A stretch of 64,000 nucleotides of DNA from Patiria miniata (lineage: Eukaryota; Echinodermata; Asteroidea; Valvatida; Asterinidae). Below the pieces are notes generated by a model. It saw only the letters and a list, made by a program, of their open reading frames with translations, was not told the DNA's origin and made no database searches. Shown here in pieces: positions 45,093 through 57,365 of the stretch. The stretch lies in NCBI RefSeq assembly GCF_015706575.1, contig NW_024037056.1, positions 12,785,176 through 12,849,175 of the forward strand, given 5' to 3'. The position numbers and the translations under genes were made by a program. Numbering within the stretch: position 1 is the first letter of the stretch; the number at the start of each line of letters is the position of its first letter.

Positions 45093-45320
45093 CTTCGAAT
45101 TCTCCAGATCAAAAACACTGTTGCTATTTGCTAATCACATGATTCGGGGCAAGCTCTTGCATAGTTACGTATTGAGACGCTCAGCACAAATACATTGTTC
45201 ACAATGGGTGAGAATGGGCACAAAGACACCAGGCCATACCGGAGCTGGGGGTTGCTAGCATAAGGCTTGCCTCGAATCACGTGATATAGTAACAGTGTCT
45301 TTGGTTGGGAGAATGCAAAG
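45093..45320. mobile_element. Foldback element (about 230 bp)
   Basis: CAAAAACACTGTTGCTAT and ATGATTCGGGGCAAGCTCTTGC at the left are mirrored at the right by GGCTTGCCTCGAATCACGTGA and AGTAACAGTGTCTTTGG. Arms of about 65 bp have several mismatches and the loop is about 95 bp. No target duplication identified. Confidence 0.6.
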
Positions 45321-45869
45321 GATTTGGATTAAGTCAGCGTTCCAGATTTTATTCAAATTTAACTCGCAAATGGCTTATTGGAGGCCATCATAGCGGCTTC
45401 ATATTTTGTTCACAACACTGGGCACGTGCACTTTCCTGTTGGAAAAATCAGTGCTCTTTACAGTAGCATATGTCGTAATCCTTTTATTGGTAGGCTTCCA
45501 AATACTCAAGCACGACACGTGCACATACGTCCGTCCTCCACCACTAAGGCTTCACAGTGGTGCCAAGGTTCCTGGCTGCTCACCTCCCAGGCCCAATTCA
45601 ATGGCACGTTGCTGACATTTGCAGTGTCCCGCCTCACCATGTCAGACACCTCGGTATTTTAATGGCATTTTCCACCTAATGCCTTAACTGCCCGCCCCAG
45701 CTGCTCATCCATCCAGGACGAACTGTCCGTGGTCTCACGGATGAGATGAAAACGTCATTTCATTAGTTTGTCTTCTTGATACATCTTGATATCTTGCATG
45801 TGTTTGCCCATTACTCCTTGAACTGCCCCAAACAGCCCTGCCTGTAGCATTTTTTTTAGGGAATAAATA

Positions 45870-46467
45870 CAGGGTGAGTCAAAAAAAGCGGAACCCAAAC
45901 CCCAAAATTATATTTCATATTCAAAAAATACTAAAATTGCTCAATCCTTCAAAGAATTTTACCATTTAAAAACAATGACCCTAAAACCTCTTTCGTCTAA
46001 AAATGGGATTTCAAGAATCGTTGTCACAATTGTCTTCAAGCACCACCAGTGATAAAACCTGAGTTTAAAAGTTAAAAATGTTCAACAAAGTCCTTTTGAA
46101 GGCCTGTATTATTAAAAAAAAGTGGATTTTGTAAATCATATTGTTTGCCTAACCAGGGTTGTTGAAACATATTATGTTCTACTGTTGTTGACAGTTGTTG
46201 AAACAAGTATTCTGTGTCATTTTCTTTGTTGTTCCAAACAGTCAGAATACACAATGACCTTTTTTTTTGACGAAACAGGTTTAGAGGTCATTGCATTTAA
46301 ATGGTGATATTCTTCAACTGGATTGAACAATTTCAGTTTTTTTGTTATCAAACATTAGCTTATGAAATTGGCTTTCCAGTCATTATTATGTTTGGTGCTA
46401 CATATTTTTTTCAAAATATGAAATATATTTTTGGGGGTTTGGGTTCCGCTGTTTTTGACTCACCCTG
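45870..46467. mobile_element. Tc1/mariner-like MITE (598 bp)
   Basis: Ends CAGGGTGAGTCAAAAAAAGC and its complement GTTTTTGACTCACCCTG. The inverted ends continue through GGAACCCAAACCCCAAAA and a TATTTCATATT/AATATGAAATA block, about 60 bp in all. TA flanks it on both sides (45868-45869 and 46468-46469). CAGGGTG termini with TA duplications fit the Tc1/mariner superfamily. The interior has only 60-codon ORFs and no DDE motif was recognised, so it is non-autonomous. Confidence 0.85.
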
Positions 46468-46469
46468 TA

Positions 46470-47195
46470 GTGGACACAGTAGGAGCCCTTTCGAAGTGGG
46501 TAAGCTCCAAAATCACAAATTACATTAAAATGTATTTACCCAAATTTCCCCATTCCAAATATAGCCCCGTCGTATTTCAATTAATCTAACTCTTTAGTTG
46601 ATAGTTCGTGTGGTATTTATCAGTCATCAACCAATGACAACAGCAGCTGCAAAGTAAAGAAAAAGATTACATTATGAATCATAGTTCTATATGAATCATA
46701 GTTCTATAGTATTGTGTCTGGCCATAAATTAACTCTATCCAAAGAATTCTATGGAGACTCAGAAAAATAACGAGTGGTGTGTTAATAGGCTGGCTAGTCG
46801 AACAGGACCTTGAGGATAAATTGAAGAAGTCACTTTGTACGTGTGGTACATTTACCCACAGAAATCAATGTGGCGTCGATATCATTTAAGCTCCTATCAC
46901 GTCAGGTGATTTTCTCTCGCACTCAGTGCTAGCTACCCCCTGGGTGAACATGACCAAGCATCCGCCACACAGCACGGGCAACATACAACCCCCGGTGTAG
47001 ACAGAACTTTAATGATTTCCATCGGTGGCCTGTCATGAAAATCATTAGAAAAGCATCAATAGCACTTTGGAGTGGGCACTAGTAGCAAAGTATGTATCGA
47101 CATAATTATAGAGTAGTGTATATTTGTATCAACATCAGCCACATATATGCGGGTGTAGCTGTATAGTGTCAGTCTTTAGTAAGTAAGTATAAAGT
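46470..47195. other. No recognisable gene
   Basis: A 17-bp unit (ATGAATCATAGTTCTAT) is tandemly duplicated at about 46674-46707. Otherwise nothing. Confidence 0.45.
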
Positions 47196-47196
47196 C

Positions 47197-47463
47197 TGTC
47201 ACGTGCCGGTGTGGTCCATCAGGCTAACGTTTATCTCCGGTTTGAGTAGCATGAAATGACTGAGAACATTTCTACTCCCCCTGGATGGGATGCCACCGGT
47301 AGTCCATCGCAGGTTACTCCCCAGCTAATGTCGGTACCCATGTATACTCCTGGGTGGAGAGAGGCAAGTGGGGGGAAGTGGCTTGCCCAAGAGCAATATG
47401 ACATGCAGCTGGATTCTGACCCTCTGATCATGAGTCATGAACCCTAACCACTAGGCCACAGTC
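47197..47463 (-). mobile_element. tRNA-derived SINE, family S1
   Basis: Minus-strand copy: TGTGGCCTAGTGGTTAGGGTT head, CTCATGA loop, and a degraded B box (GAATCCAGCTGC where GGTTCRAATCC is expected). The body retains GGAGTATACATGGGTACC, GATGGACT and CATCCCATCCAG, with the TAAAGTCTGTCA complement at the plus-strand left end. Confidence 0.8.
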
Positions 47464-47464
47464 T

Positions 47465-48750
47465 GGCAGTCTTTGGAGTTTTCAAAGAAGGTAGCTGAGG
47501 TGTTTACGTACATGTACATGTACATCGTCCAGGATTTTGCGAGAGGGTTCCTGTGTTAAGGTCGACACATAAAGAGATCTCAAGCCCTCAGCACAGAACT
47601 TTGCAATGTTGTGTGAGATATTTTAGGAAAGAGAATTTGAAAGTTTTGTTGGTCCCATCAGAGGGCTAGCCAAATGGGCAATTCCATCATTACTGCTGTT
47701 ACTTCCAAAGCTTCTCATCCCCTTTTAAAGGCTTTTATTAAATACAACATTTGAGGTTTTGATGCTTGCAGTTCTGAAGATTTCATAAATTTTCCACTTG
47801 CCAGCCATGTTCACTTTTGCGTGGAATTGCCCTACATGTACGTCCTCTTTCTAAACCGCGCATTGCTCACGTGTAGGATTACCCTGTAATGCCAGTAAAT
47901 GAGCTACATGTATATCCAGCCTATTGTGTAGACCAGCTACATGAAAACGCTTCCAAAAGATAGCCATTTTAAATCAACTCAATAAAGTTTTGTGCGCTAT
48001 GAGCTCAGCTTTAATAGGATAACCTTTTCTTGAACTGTCAGTGAGCTATTTGAACACCTTCTGATAGTAGAAACCCTATACAGGTATGCATTTTAAATGC
48101 AATATCCCCCAGGTTTTGCACGCCTACATTGGTAAGATGCACTGTCAGATATTTTACACCCGACTTGCAAATTTACCGTTGACCCTCAGGCCATCCGATG
48201 GCACAAACCTTTAAGTCACCTTAGTCTACTTCTGGCATGGAACACCATCTCCTAGGACGTCTAACCCCTTTAAAGAAACCCTACGTCTCGAGTTTTAATT
48301 AAGATGCCCATGTCAGTACACCATGCGATCCCTATAGATCAACTAGACGGTGCGGTTTCTTTCCGAGGATCAGCGCTGATCCTTTCCGATTGATTCTAAC
48401 ACCCCGGCCGAGTAGGAAAAAAAAAAGGTGTCAACGCTGAGATGTATTTGTGCTCATAAGTCCGCGGATCCAATAACAATTATTAGTCTGGAACACCCTC
48501 GCTGCAGCATATGTGCCGGTCCCCCCCCCCCCCCCCCCCAAGGATGCTTCTGACATACATTTATCAAAGATTAGCTTTGGCTTTGGAGATATTAAAGGTG
48601 ATTACATATACCCTCTGGGTTAGCACCTTGACTGATGCAGTCATTAAATGCACAAGGTTGATCAATTCTTGCTCATAATTATCGTTGCGTGTATCGAAAC
48701 GCTGGCCATGTGTCATCATCAGTCATTCATTCATCGGACTGTAATAAGGT
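47465..48750. other. No recognisable gene; C19 run at 48521-48539
   Basis: An alternating ACATGTAC stretch at about 47509-47526 and a C19 homopolymer. No ORF of interest. Confidence 0.5.
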
Positions 48751-48754
48751 GTAT

Positions 48755-49119
48755 TTACATGTATAAAGCGCATGTATCCACCAATATTGCTGCTCAAGGC
48801 GCTATACATCATTATTACCCCTGCTCGTTGGGCCAATGAAACATTCCAAATAGCATCTCAGCTCCCTGGGGAGTATACAGCTCGATGCTGCCATTTCAAT
48901 GCTGAGCAGCTAAACTCGATCACAAAAAAAAGAACAATCTCTGCCCTCACAGGTACCCAATTTACTCCTGGGTGGGGAGAAGCAATGAGTGACAAAGTGC
49001 CTTGCCAAAGGGCACACGCACCATAACACCAGGCTGGACTCGAACCCACAACCTGCAGAATTACCCGCAGACCACAAATTCAATGCTCCATGCAGACCAC
49101 GAGGCCACGGCACTCCACT
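48755..49119 (-). mobile_element. tRNA-derived SINE, family S2
   Basis: Collinear with 4940-5303: GCTCCCTGGGGAGTATACAG, CTCTGCCCTCACAGGTACCC, TTTACTCCTGGGTGG, AAGTGCCTTGCC and GGACTCGAACCCACAACCTG, ending GAGGCCACGGCACTCCAC. The complement of the last part is the tRNA head with A and B boxes. Confidence 0.8.
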
Positions 49120-49380
49120 AAGTATCTGCAGGATCTGTGTTAAAGATGACCTGCCTGGGAATGTGTTTTAGGGTTCTGCAGTTTGGAATCATTTAGTACG
49201 GCCAATTCAGTTATTTGAACTTGGACTTGATCGAATATTCGAATATTTGATTTAAATATGCACTGATCACATCAAACGTGCGCCAGCCTAAACTGGGCCA
49301 CGATCGAGATTTACATGCACCTGCGCCTGTCGAAAGTTGACAGGGCTTATTAAAATAATATAAGAATAGGTAGCGGTGGC

Positions 49381-49481
49381 TGAAATATGATCTGTGGTTG
49401 GTGACTAGCCTGTGTAAAAGGCATGGCAGGGGAAGAGGATTGATTTTTTGACTGTCTGTGACTGTTCAAACAGTAGGAGGG
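49381..49481 (+). mobile_element. PB1 MITE, 3' end only
   Basis: Starts GAAATATGATCTG, then GTTGGTGACTAGCCTGTGTA and GACTGTCTGTGACTGTTC, ending CAGTAGGAGGG followed by CTAA. It equals the last 100 bp of the 50776 copy. Confidence 0.75.
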
Positions 49482-49484
49482 CTA

Positions 49485-50770
49485 ATACAGTCAGTACACA
49501 TGTGCGGTAAAATCATTAAATCAAATTCATGATGAAGTCTTGAAAAAGGCATTTCATGTACATTTAACTTGACCATGAAATTTGCAACATAATGTCCTTT
49601 CTCAATGCGTCGTCATAGATCAATTGAGCCTCGTACATGTACATCAATGTGTATTGGCTACTGTGGACCCAAATCTGGAGACAATAACGCAGCTCGCCGC
49701 CGTGGTGTCACACACGAGACGAGGGTCACGGCCGTTGTATTACCGTGCCTCGCACCCGTTAATTGCGGCCACCTTGAGCAAATGAGCCCTGTGGTAATCG
49801 GAGACCTTCAACCCTGGTGAGTCTGGAAGGCTGCACTTTTTAAGCAGCCTCCAGTCGCCGCCATGCAGATTTCCCATCCGATAAAAGACACTTATAGGCA
49901 GGCATGTTGTGTTGGCGAGTGTGGGGGCTTCCTTCCTTTCTTAAAGTGCAGCCTCATATGTACGAGGATAAATGCTCTGCTCTTTCAGACCCTTGCGTTG
50001 TTTTCCGTCCGTATTCCTCGATTCGATTCCTCCCATCAAACGTTGACAAGATCTTTCATCATGGTCGAACGGATGACCGATATTTTAGCAAATAGATCTT
50101 TGCCCCGTTTTACAAGAACAAATATACATGAGTATAATACAGGTCGAGTTGCAAAGCCCTGAGTAAAGATCCACGATACGTTCAATTTTGCAAGTCAAAC
50201 AGAGATCACTTCACAATTACTGTCTGTTGTTTTGATCATTATTTGATCATGTTGTAGGGCAATTCTCAAATGTTGGTTTTAAAAGTTAGATAAGCCTCGT
50301 CTTGACTAAAGGCCTTATTTTTTTCAGGGGATGAGGGTGCTGTAAACAGTATATAAATTTTGTTTATTGAAGCAGTGTAGTAATGTATATTTGATCCAGA
50401 TTTCAGATCAGACTATATTAAACTGTAGCAAAAAGTAATGTTACGTTAGTAACCTTAGACTCGCGTCTGTGTAATAAACCTCTCAAATGGTGTTGTTTAA
50501 CCTGCCCTCGCGCTCTCAAAAAGTCCTTTGTAGGATTCACGCGGAATCCAGGGTCAAGATTTACACTCTTACTGGTTAAAACGACACTTCTTTGGATAAT
50601 TTTCTGGGCCATGTTGACCAGAAACCCTTGACAAAATGTTATTTTGATCCAGAAAAGCGTCATCTTGACCCTGAAAAGGATTAAGCCAAATAGAAACCGG
50701 ATTCCGAGTGAAATCTGATCAGGGACTTTGTAGAGTGCAGACTGCATGGTCTCTCAAAAATATGGCTTGC
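49485..50770. other. No recognisable gene or TE
   Basis: Moderately GC-rich around 49680-49860. ORFs up to 109 codons, none recognised. Could hold regulatory sequence. Confidence 0.35.
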
Positions 50771-50775
50771 AACAA

Positions 50776-51114
50776 CCCTCCAATGCAAACAAACATTCCG
50801 TGCCAAGTTTTCCTTTCAGTCAAAATCAATCAAGTGACTGTTTTCAACAGTTAAGGATTCCCAGCCTACTGGTACATAAAGCAGGATTGACTGGCTGTGA
50901 CTGTTTATGTAACTTGATACAGCTATGCTTTGACTGTAGGTGATTGATAAGCCAGCTGTAACCACTTGCCTGCTTTTGTCTGTTGACTGAATTTGACTAG
51001 TCACAGTGTTGCTTGAAATATGATCTGACTGTTGGTGACTAGCCTGTGTAGGAGGCATGGCAGGGAAGAGGATTGATTTTTTGACTGTCTGTGACTGTTC
51101 AGACAGCAGGAGGG
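50776..51114 (+). mobile_element. PB1 TTAA-target MITE, most complete copy (339 bp)
   Basis: Ends CCCTCCAATGCAAAC and CAGACAGCAGGAGGG; right flank TTAA (51115-51118), left flank ACAA (a mutated TTAA, 50772-50775). The pentamer TGACT or AGTCA occurs about 12 times along it, where fewer than one is expected by chance. CCC-starting TIRs at TTAA are the hallmark of piggyBac. No transposase remains. Confidence 0.85.
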
Positions 51115-52941
51115 TTAATTACTTGGTTTGCAAGGCTAGCTGTTAGAAATGCGACATATTCCGTTTATACACGGATGGTAATGTTGGTTCAGTACATGTT
51201 TGTTTAGTTTTGGCTGTATGTGTCCTCTATCACATTCTCTGAATCAATCAACAAAAAGCAGTTGCAACTTTGTCATCAAGTTGGCTAACCCAGATACTAT
51301 TCATCCTTGTGCCACCATCTCGCCTGTTCTTTCACCTCAATTAACCCTAGACCGTGCCCACAACACACTAGTCAATTTTCTTCACGTCACCCAGTTGGGT
51401 TGTGGTTTGGATTCTCTTTTGTTTACTGTCTTCTTCATGGAAAGTGGTGAGAGGAAATTAGTTGCAAGGAGTGTACACATTCCAACTACACTGATTCGCC
51501 AAGCAAAGGCGATCATTCACAGCATTTCTTGTTCATCAGTGTCTCCCTGCCGCAGTTTGTGCCTGAAATGGTAACCAAGGGATTTGTACAAAGAATGTTG
51601 ATGGGAGAGTTTGAATTCCTTGATGATGAACTTTCTGAGAATAACAAATTCAGTGTCCGTGTTTTGGTCTTGAGGGTAAACGGAGTCAGTGTCGCAACAG
51701 GACTTCAACTCGGGTTGATTGACTTCTTTATAAATTGTAGGGCATTGACTTTCTTAGAGTAGCATTGTATATTTTGTTGTTAGTAGCAGCCAATTTTCAT
51801 CTGCAAAATTTGTGCGATGATCTCACTCAAGTTTGTAGAACGATGTACTATATTAGGCGGTGCAACAAGTTTTCATACAAAAAAAACCCAACTATGCAGC
51901 AAATAACAACAAAAGGGTATGTATATCACAGTGATTTTAGGTTCTCCTTAGTTTTCAGGATTTGTTCCTAGGTCTCTCATTTTGGCACAATCTTCTTCGA
52001 ATTCATTGTGGCAGTGTCCGTATTTTTCATACGGACCATAAAATAATGAGCAAGTACACAGTAGTTTGTTTTAAATCACAGTGGACCAACATTTTTTGCT
52101 GGGACAATTCCTTTTCTCTGTCAATTGACCTATCGCCGTTTGTGAGTTAGCCACGCCCCTTAGACAACCCTAAGGAAATTTGTACGTTAAGATTTAATTG
52201 TCTCAGATTTTGCGCATTCCGCGTCTATTTGTATATTATGGAATGGGACAATATTTCACAAGCCGCGTTGACGTGATTCTACCATGATAGGTTTGTTGAA
52301 CATAAACCCCGAAGAACCTACTGTTGCATAAATATGCAGAAGTATAAAGCACTTATTTTTTTGTTCAACTACAGATATCCCTAAGGTGATCTCCATTGTG
52401 CATGACCCACACGTAAGTGCATCCTGCCCCTAAGGTAGCCGAAATAAAATGTAAAAGTACAGGAATCAGAACCCTTTGTTGTCAACTGAAATCAAAACAG
52501 GTTAAGGTATTCCTCGGATGCAAAAGCAATCAGCAACTCATTCATAAGATCATTTAATTAAAAAAAGGTGAGTTTCCCTTTCAGTTTCAGGAAGATTGTG
52601 TCCAAATCTGAAAAGGTTCTCAGTAATAAAACTGGAAAAACATGGATCAAGGAACAGAGAATAAGGAAACCGCTGTAGGGTTTGGGTGTCCTTTTTATTA
52701 GTCTTACATGAATACGAATCCGATTTTTGAACAAAATCCCAGAGTCTTGCCCATTACTGCCTTTCTCCCCTAAGAATGCAAACGTCAGCGTACACATGCA
52801 GACACATGTACAATCTCTTCCTGATACATATAGCCAAGGGATTGTATTTTAGTGCACAGGCACTTTGATCCGCGCGCCTTTTCCCCCGCGCTGCAAAGAG
52901 AACGATACTCATTTTCGCGCCGTAGCGTATCCATTAGCCCC

Positions 52942-52955
52942 GTTACCATGGCAAT
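52942..52955. promoter_or_regulatory. X-box-like motif (possible RFX site)
   Basis: GTTACCATGGCAAT matches the X-box consensus GTNRCC-N(0-3)-RGYAAC except for the last base. It sits in a about 60-bp segment (52926-52984) that partly resembles 55187-55250. Binding is inferred only. Confidence 0.4.
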
Positions 52956-55203
52956 GTCATGACCCGGTGGCCTGGAATCGATCCGTTAGGGATAGCTTCA
53001 CATTTGGTGAGAATTTTCTGCTTGACGATCGAGGAGGCAACTTTGCTCCTAAAGGGGTACATTGAAATGTTCTAAAAGGAGAATGTAATAAATAAAGGAA
53101 TGTAATAAATAAAGGAATGTATTTGCACTCCGTGACCCATATTTGTAAAGAAAAAAAACCCTGTTTGGATTGTGTTTATACTTAAAGTGACATGTTTTGT
53201 GAACAATCCTTATTTTAATTCTTGAATATACATGTGTGTGTGTTTGTCACTTGTAGGTCACAAATTATTCAGGGCATTTTGTTTTGCGTGCTAACATACT
53301 CGATCTTTGGAAATACTTAAAGGGTGAAAATGCAGCCTTTGTGTTGATGAAAACTTTGTTCAAATGTGTGCGCCTTTTTTGAATGAATATGCAGTTTTCA
53401 TCAGACTTTTCCCCAGTTTTTGTGTGTGAATATAACTGCAAATTGTGAACAATACTATAGCCACATCAGTTGTTGACCAAAGCTGTCATCTGATAGGCCA
53501 ATCAAATGGTTCACCCAGCTCTAGAGATAATATTTGCAAACAAAAATATGTACAACAAAAAAGACAAAACTGTTCAAAACAGAAAAATAATGGGAACAGA
53601 AGATATAAAATGAGAAGATGATATTTTGTACTCACTTGACCTCCAGTACATGCAAAATTTCAAGGAAGGGATGATTATTTGGCAAGGCATGGCAGAGAAC
53701 CCTAGAGACTTAACCCTACCGAGAGACAACGGCACTAGGCCTGGGTTAGTAGTGGATTTTTCTGCACCTGATCTCACTGCACTGTTCTCCCACAGTTCAA
53801 GGAACAAGTCCAGCCGGAACATTTTCTCAGCTGATGAACTGTACATGAAGTTGACCTAATTTTCAGATCACTCCTTTTTTCTTCTCTACTCATTCTGTGT
53901 GGTTAAAATTAATAAGCTTCACAGGCTAAATTTGTTTCTGTCAATTTTGCAGAAAAAAAAAGGAGTAGCTAATAACCTTGTGCATAAATGTCATTTTTGT
54001 TAGCGGGAAAAGCATTTTAGCTTCAGAGCGTAAAAGCCTGTGACACATCCATTGAACCATGTAATTTCGGATGAAAGCGTAGTCCCTTGCAAAATTCTAT
54101 TCCGCCGTTTTACGCGTGTTTTTGATGCAGTCCTCGGGGCACGTCAGACGCGGGTGTATAAAGTTCCAGCCGCGGCAAAATGCCTGGTTAGGGATTCTGT
54201 CATCTGGAATAAGCGTTATCGTTTCAGCCCATCACATTAGTGGCATCAGTGGTGCGAGTCGGGTGTCGAATGCACTGTGTTTGGTTTCTCCATCGCTCGC
54301 TGAACAGTATTTGATGAACAGAATTTGCATGATTGAAGCAGATTATTTCATCCCCCCCCACCAAAAAAAATTATGATTTTTTAAGTGTTAAAAATAGTTG
54401 ACACGATTTTTAAGTTTCAAAGGTAATTGACGCCATTTTGAAAAAAAAAGATTGCTGATTCTAGAAGCAACAGAACAATACATCTGAAAGAGGTTATTAC
54501 AAAAATTTCCTGTCAAAAATTCAGTGCAGTGAATATACCTCAAAATAAAAACATTGGAAGTGCTAAGCGACGTCGCTTTGTGCTCTGCGTTTGCTGGAAT
54601 TTGCGGCCTCCCCCATGTAAAACCTCAAAAGAAACCACCTGTTCTGGACAAACTGTCAGTGCTAAGATTTGTTTTAAAAAGTTTGAGCAATATGCTCCAG
54701 AGAAAGCCGTGGAAAATTGGGACTTAGGATTTTGTCTTATGGTTTTTAAAATCAAAGTGTCATCTTTATGGTCTTTAACTTTTACATGGGATAATCGATA
54801 TATCGCATATTCTCAATCTTGGATTTCCGATCTATCGATTATTGAAAAATCTGATATCGCAGTGCTTTCTCAGTGTATGTTTATAGCTGTGAAAAACAGT
54901 ACGTTGAAAATTTTCCACTGAAATTAAAATGAGACATAAATCTTCAAGTTATCAGAATTATTACGTGTTTTCTGACAAAACAACTTGATTGACACGCACT
55001 CGTATACAACACTCCAAATCCCTCAGGCGGGTCATATTAAAACGGAGAAATTAAAAGAAATCAAAAATGACGTTGAGGGAAACACACATATTATATACCT
55101 ATTCCTTTTTTTTTTCCTTTTTTTTTTGGAGGAACGGAGACGTGGTGTCCCGGAGATCCTCCAGGTGTTTCTGAAATAAGTCTATGGGTATCCGCTAACG
55201 GGG

Positions 55204-55217
55204 GTATCCATGGCAAC
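55204..55217. promoter_or_regulatory. X-box-like motif (possible RFX site)
   Basis: GTATCCATGGCAAC has a perfect CCATGGCAAC half with a near-match left half. The surroundings share GTATCC, CCATGGCAA, CCATGA, CGGTGGC and TGATCC/CGATCC with the 52.9 kb motif region. Confidence 0.4.
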
Positions 55218-55477
55218 GCCATGAGTGGGGAACGGTGGCATTGATCCGGCTGTTCCCTCTTTTTTTCGTTTGTCCCAGCACGCGGCGGGCGCAGAGAGGG
55301 GAGAAGGCAGTACGTAGGCTTGACCGAAATGCTAATTCAGAATAAGCGAACACTTGTTGAGAGGCGGGTATCTGTACATTATGCATACAGTGGCGTGCCC
55401 AAAGAATGTTTGCTTGCAAATTGTGACATTTTGTTACCAGCAACAAGAGTGTCTTTTATCAAGTTGGAACTCAAGAA

Positions 55478-55635
55478 AATAAGGATTTATTAAGGCTGGT
55501 TTTAGTCTTGGTTTTCTGTTGCAATATTCATTCAATCTCCCTGATCAGAAATCAGGATCTAATAAGGATTTATTAAGGCTGGTTTTAGTCTTGGTTTTCT
55601 GTTGCAATATTCATTCAATCTCCCTGATCAGAAAT
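55478..55635. repeat. 83-bp tandem duplication
   Basis: The segment starting AATAAGGATTTATTAAGG at 55478 restarts identically at 55561 and matches for about 75 bp, to CTGATCAGAAAT. No differences were seen, so the duplication is recent or under conversion. Confidence 0.9.
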
Positions 55636-57244
55636 TTAAATTAGGCAAATTAGTCTTGAAGCTCATAAAATATAGATGCTTATATAACAAGGCTAGGTCT
55701 TTGGCAGATGCTAAAAAAAGAATCAAAGCAGTTTCTTTTCATTAAGATAAAACTGTCAAGCTAAAATATCTACATTGTACTCGCAGAAAAGTTGCTAGTA
55801 GACAAAAAACCCACCAAATTTATTGAAGAGCAGGGACAGTGCATCTTTAACATTCCCTTTGTCCGTGACAACAAAATCACAGTTTACATCCAGCAAGTAG
55901 ACTTTGTAACACATTTGTGTGAAGTGCAAATAGTCCATCAGAAAGTAAATCCGTCCCCTTTTCAGTATGCCCAGCCACGTTCTCCCCTCGCCCCTTCCAA
56001 TTAAATCACTTGCAGTGTTGCGGTAAATGCCTCTATAATGAGAACAAACACGCCGTCCGTGCGCACTGATGGATCATCAGGAAAACATCCACTCTCGTTT
56101 TTACACACTCCGCCACCCGTCCCCTTTATATTAATATATTCATTTGCTTCCTCTGTTTACCACCTCTCGTGGCTTTGCGGCTCGGACTGATACGAGAGAA
56201 GGGAAATTAATTTATATTGGGGGTTCAAATAACGTTATCGGAGCCGCAAAGAGATGTCCCTGGTTGCGATATTGTCCCTACGTCAGGGAGCGTCTCTTCA
56301 CCAAAGAAAAAGAGAAAAAATCACGCCAAACGTGCCCCTCCGAGATTCCAAGCTTGAAAGTATAGAAATGTTGTTGACACGGCCAATAAAGTCAAGACAT
56401 GGTCCTCCGATTGTATAGAGGGAAAACATCCAAGATTTCGTTGGGGACTTTGCGCTGAAAGAAAAATCTTAAGTCGGATTTATAGGTCTCTCTAAAAGAT
56501 GTGTCAGAATGCTAGGTTGGGTGCGTGTACGTTACGCGCATGGCGTACGTGCAGTGCGTGCGTTCTTATCCGCATGTTTGTTTGTTTTTTAACAAATTGA
56601 TGATTTTGGCAATTTGCAGGGAGAGAAATATACTCCTTTTTTGTGGTTTCATCAAACACAACCATTTGGATCAAATTTCACGTTAAATGGAGAAAAACAA
56701 ATTTAAACCGCACGGAAGTGTTTTTTTAATGACACGTGGCAACCAGGGCAGACAATCGATGCTGCATGTAGTCTTTTCATTTCAATTTGATTACAGATGA
56801 AAAGCACTTTTAAACAATTTTCTTTAATTGAATTATAAGCATGGGCTTTAAAAGATTAGCAATCGTATAATGTTAATATTTATCCAGGAAGCTTTGCTAT
56901 ATATTTATTTTCCAAATTTCATTCCCCCCCATGGTTTTCTTCGTCAGAGAGGGCAAAAAACTGTGAGTGAGCTGAGCTGTACTGATAACAATAATGATTT
57001 TCAAATGAGGTATTTTTTAATGAGTTAAATTGATTTTGTGCTGTGCTTTCATCAGTAAAGATGTATGTAACTCCAAAAAGCTTTTTATGTGATCTCAGTC
57101 ATTAATTGGATGTCTGGCGATTATGTCTAATGGAACCTAATGCAGCTTTCATTTGTTTCAGTTTCCCGGGGCGTCAGTTGCTTCTCAAAGGTGTGAGAAG
57201 GGGGGGGGGGGGATCTCACGATAAGAACTAATGCAAGTGCAAAG

Positions 57245-57365
57245 TCCTAACGGCATGGGGTTTGGGGCCCGCTTGAAGGGCCCCCAAAAATTTAGGATTC
57301 TAGACGCTCTGTTGTGTGGTATGAGGCAATATCTGAACGCTTCAACCCATTTTTTTTTTAGCAAA
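57245..57365 (-). mobile_element. hAT-like MITE fragment
   Basis: GGCATGGGGTTTGGGGCCCG, GGATTCTAGACGCTCTG and TATGAGGCAATATCTGA correspond to the 31797 copy. No termini. Confidence 0.6.

Larger units (their letters stand above)
51120..57155. other. TE-poor stretch without a recognised gene
   Basis: None of the repeat families defined elsewhere in the window was seen here. ORFs at 51200-51574 (124 codons) and 54529-54921 (130 codons) have no recognisable domain and no exon-like borders. Local features are two X-box motifs, a 17-bp tandem duplication at about 53086-53119, T-rich tracts at about 55107-55129 and an 83-bp tandem duplication at 55478-55635. Confidence 0.4.

Noticed and set aside
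51200-51762. Overlapping 124- and 77-codon plus-strand ORFs
   Set aside because: The translation looks protein-like in places (acidic stretch at about 51600-51650), but no domain or exon border was found.
54529-54921. 130-codon plus-strand ORF in the TE-poor stretch
   Set aside because: Longest unexplained ORF there, but no family, signal or splice borders recognised. Kept only as something to test with RNA data.
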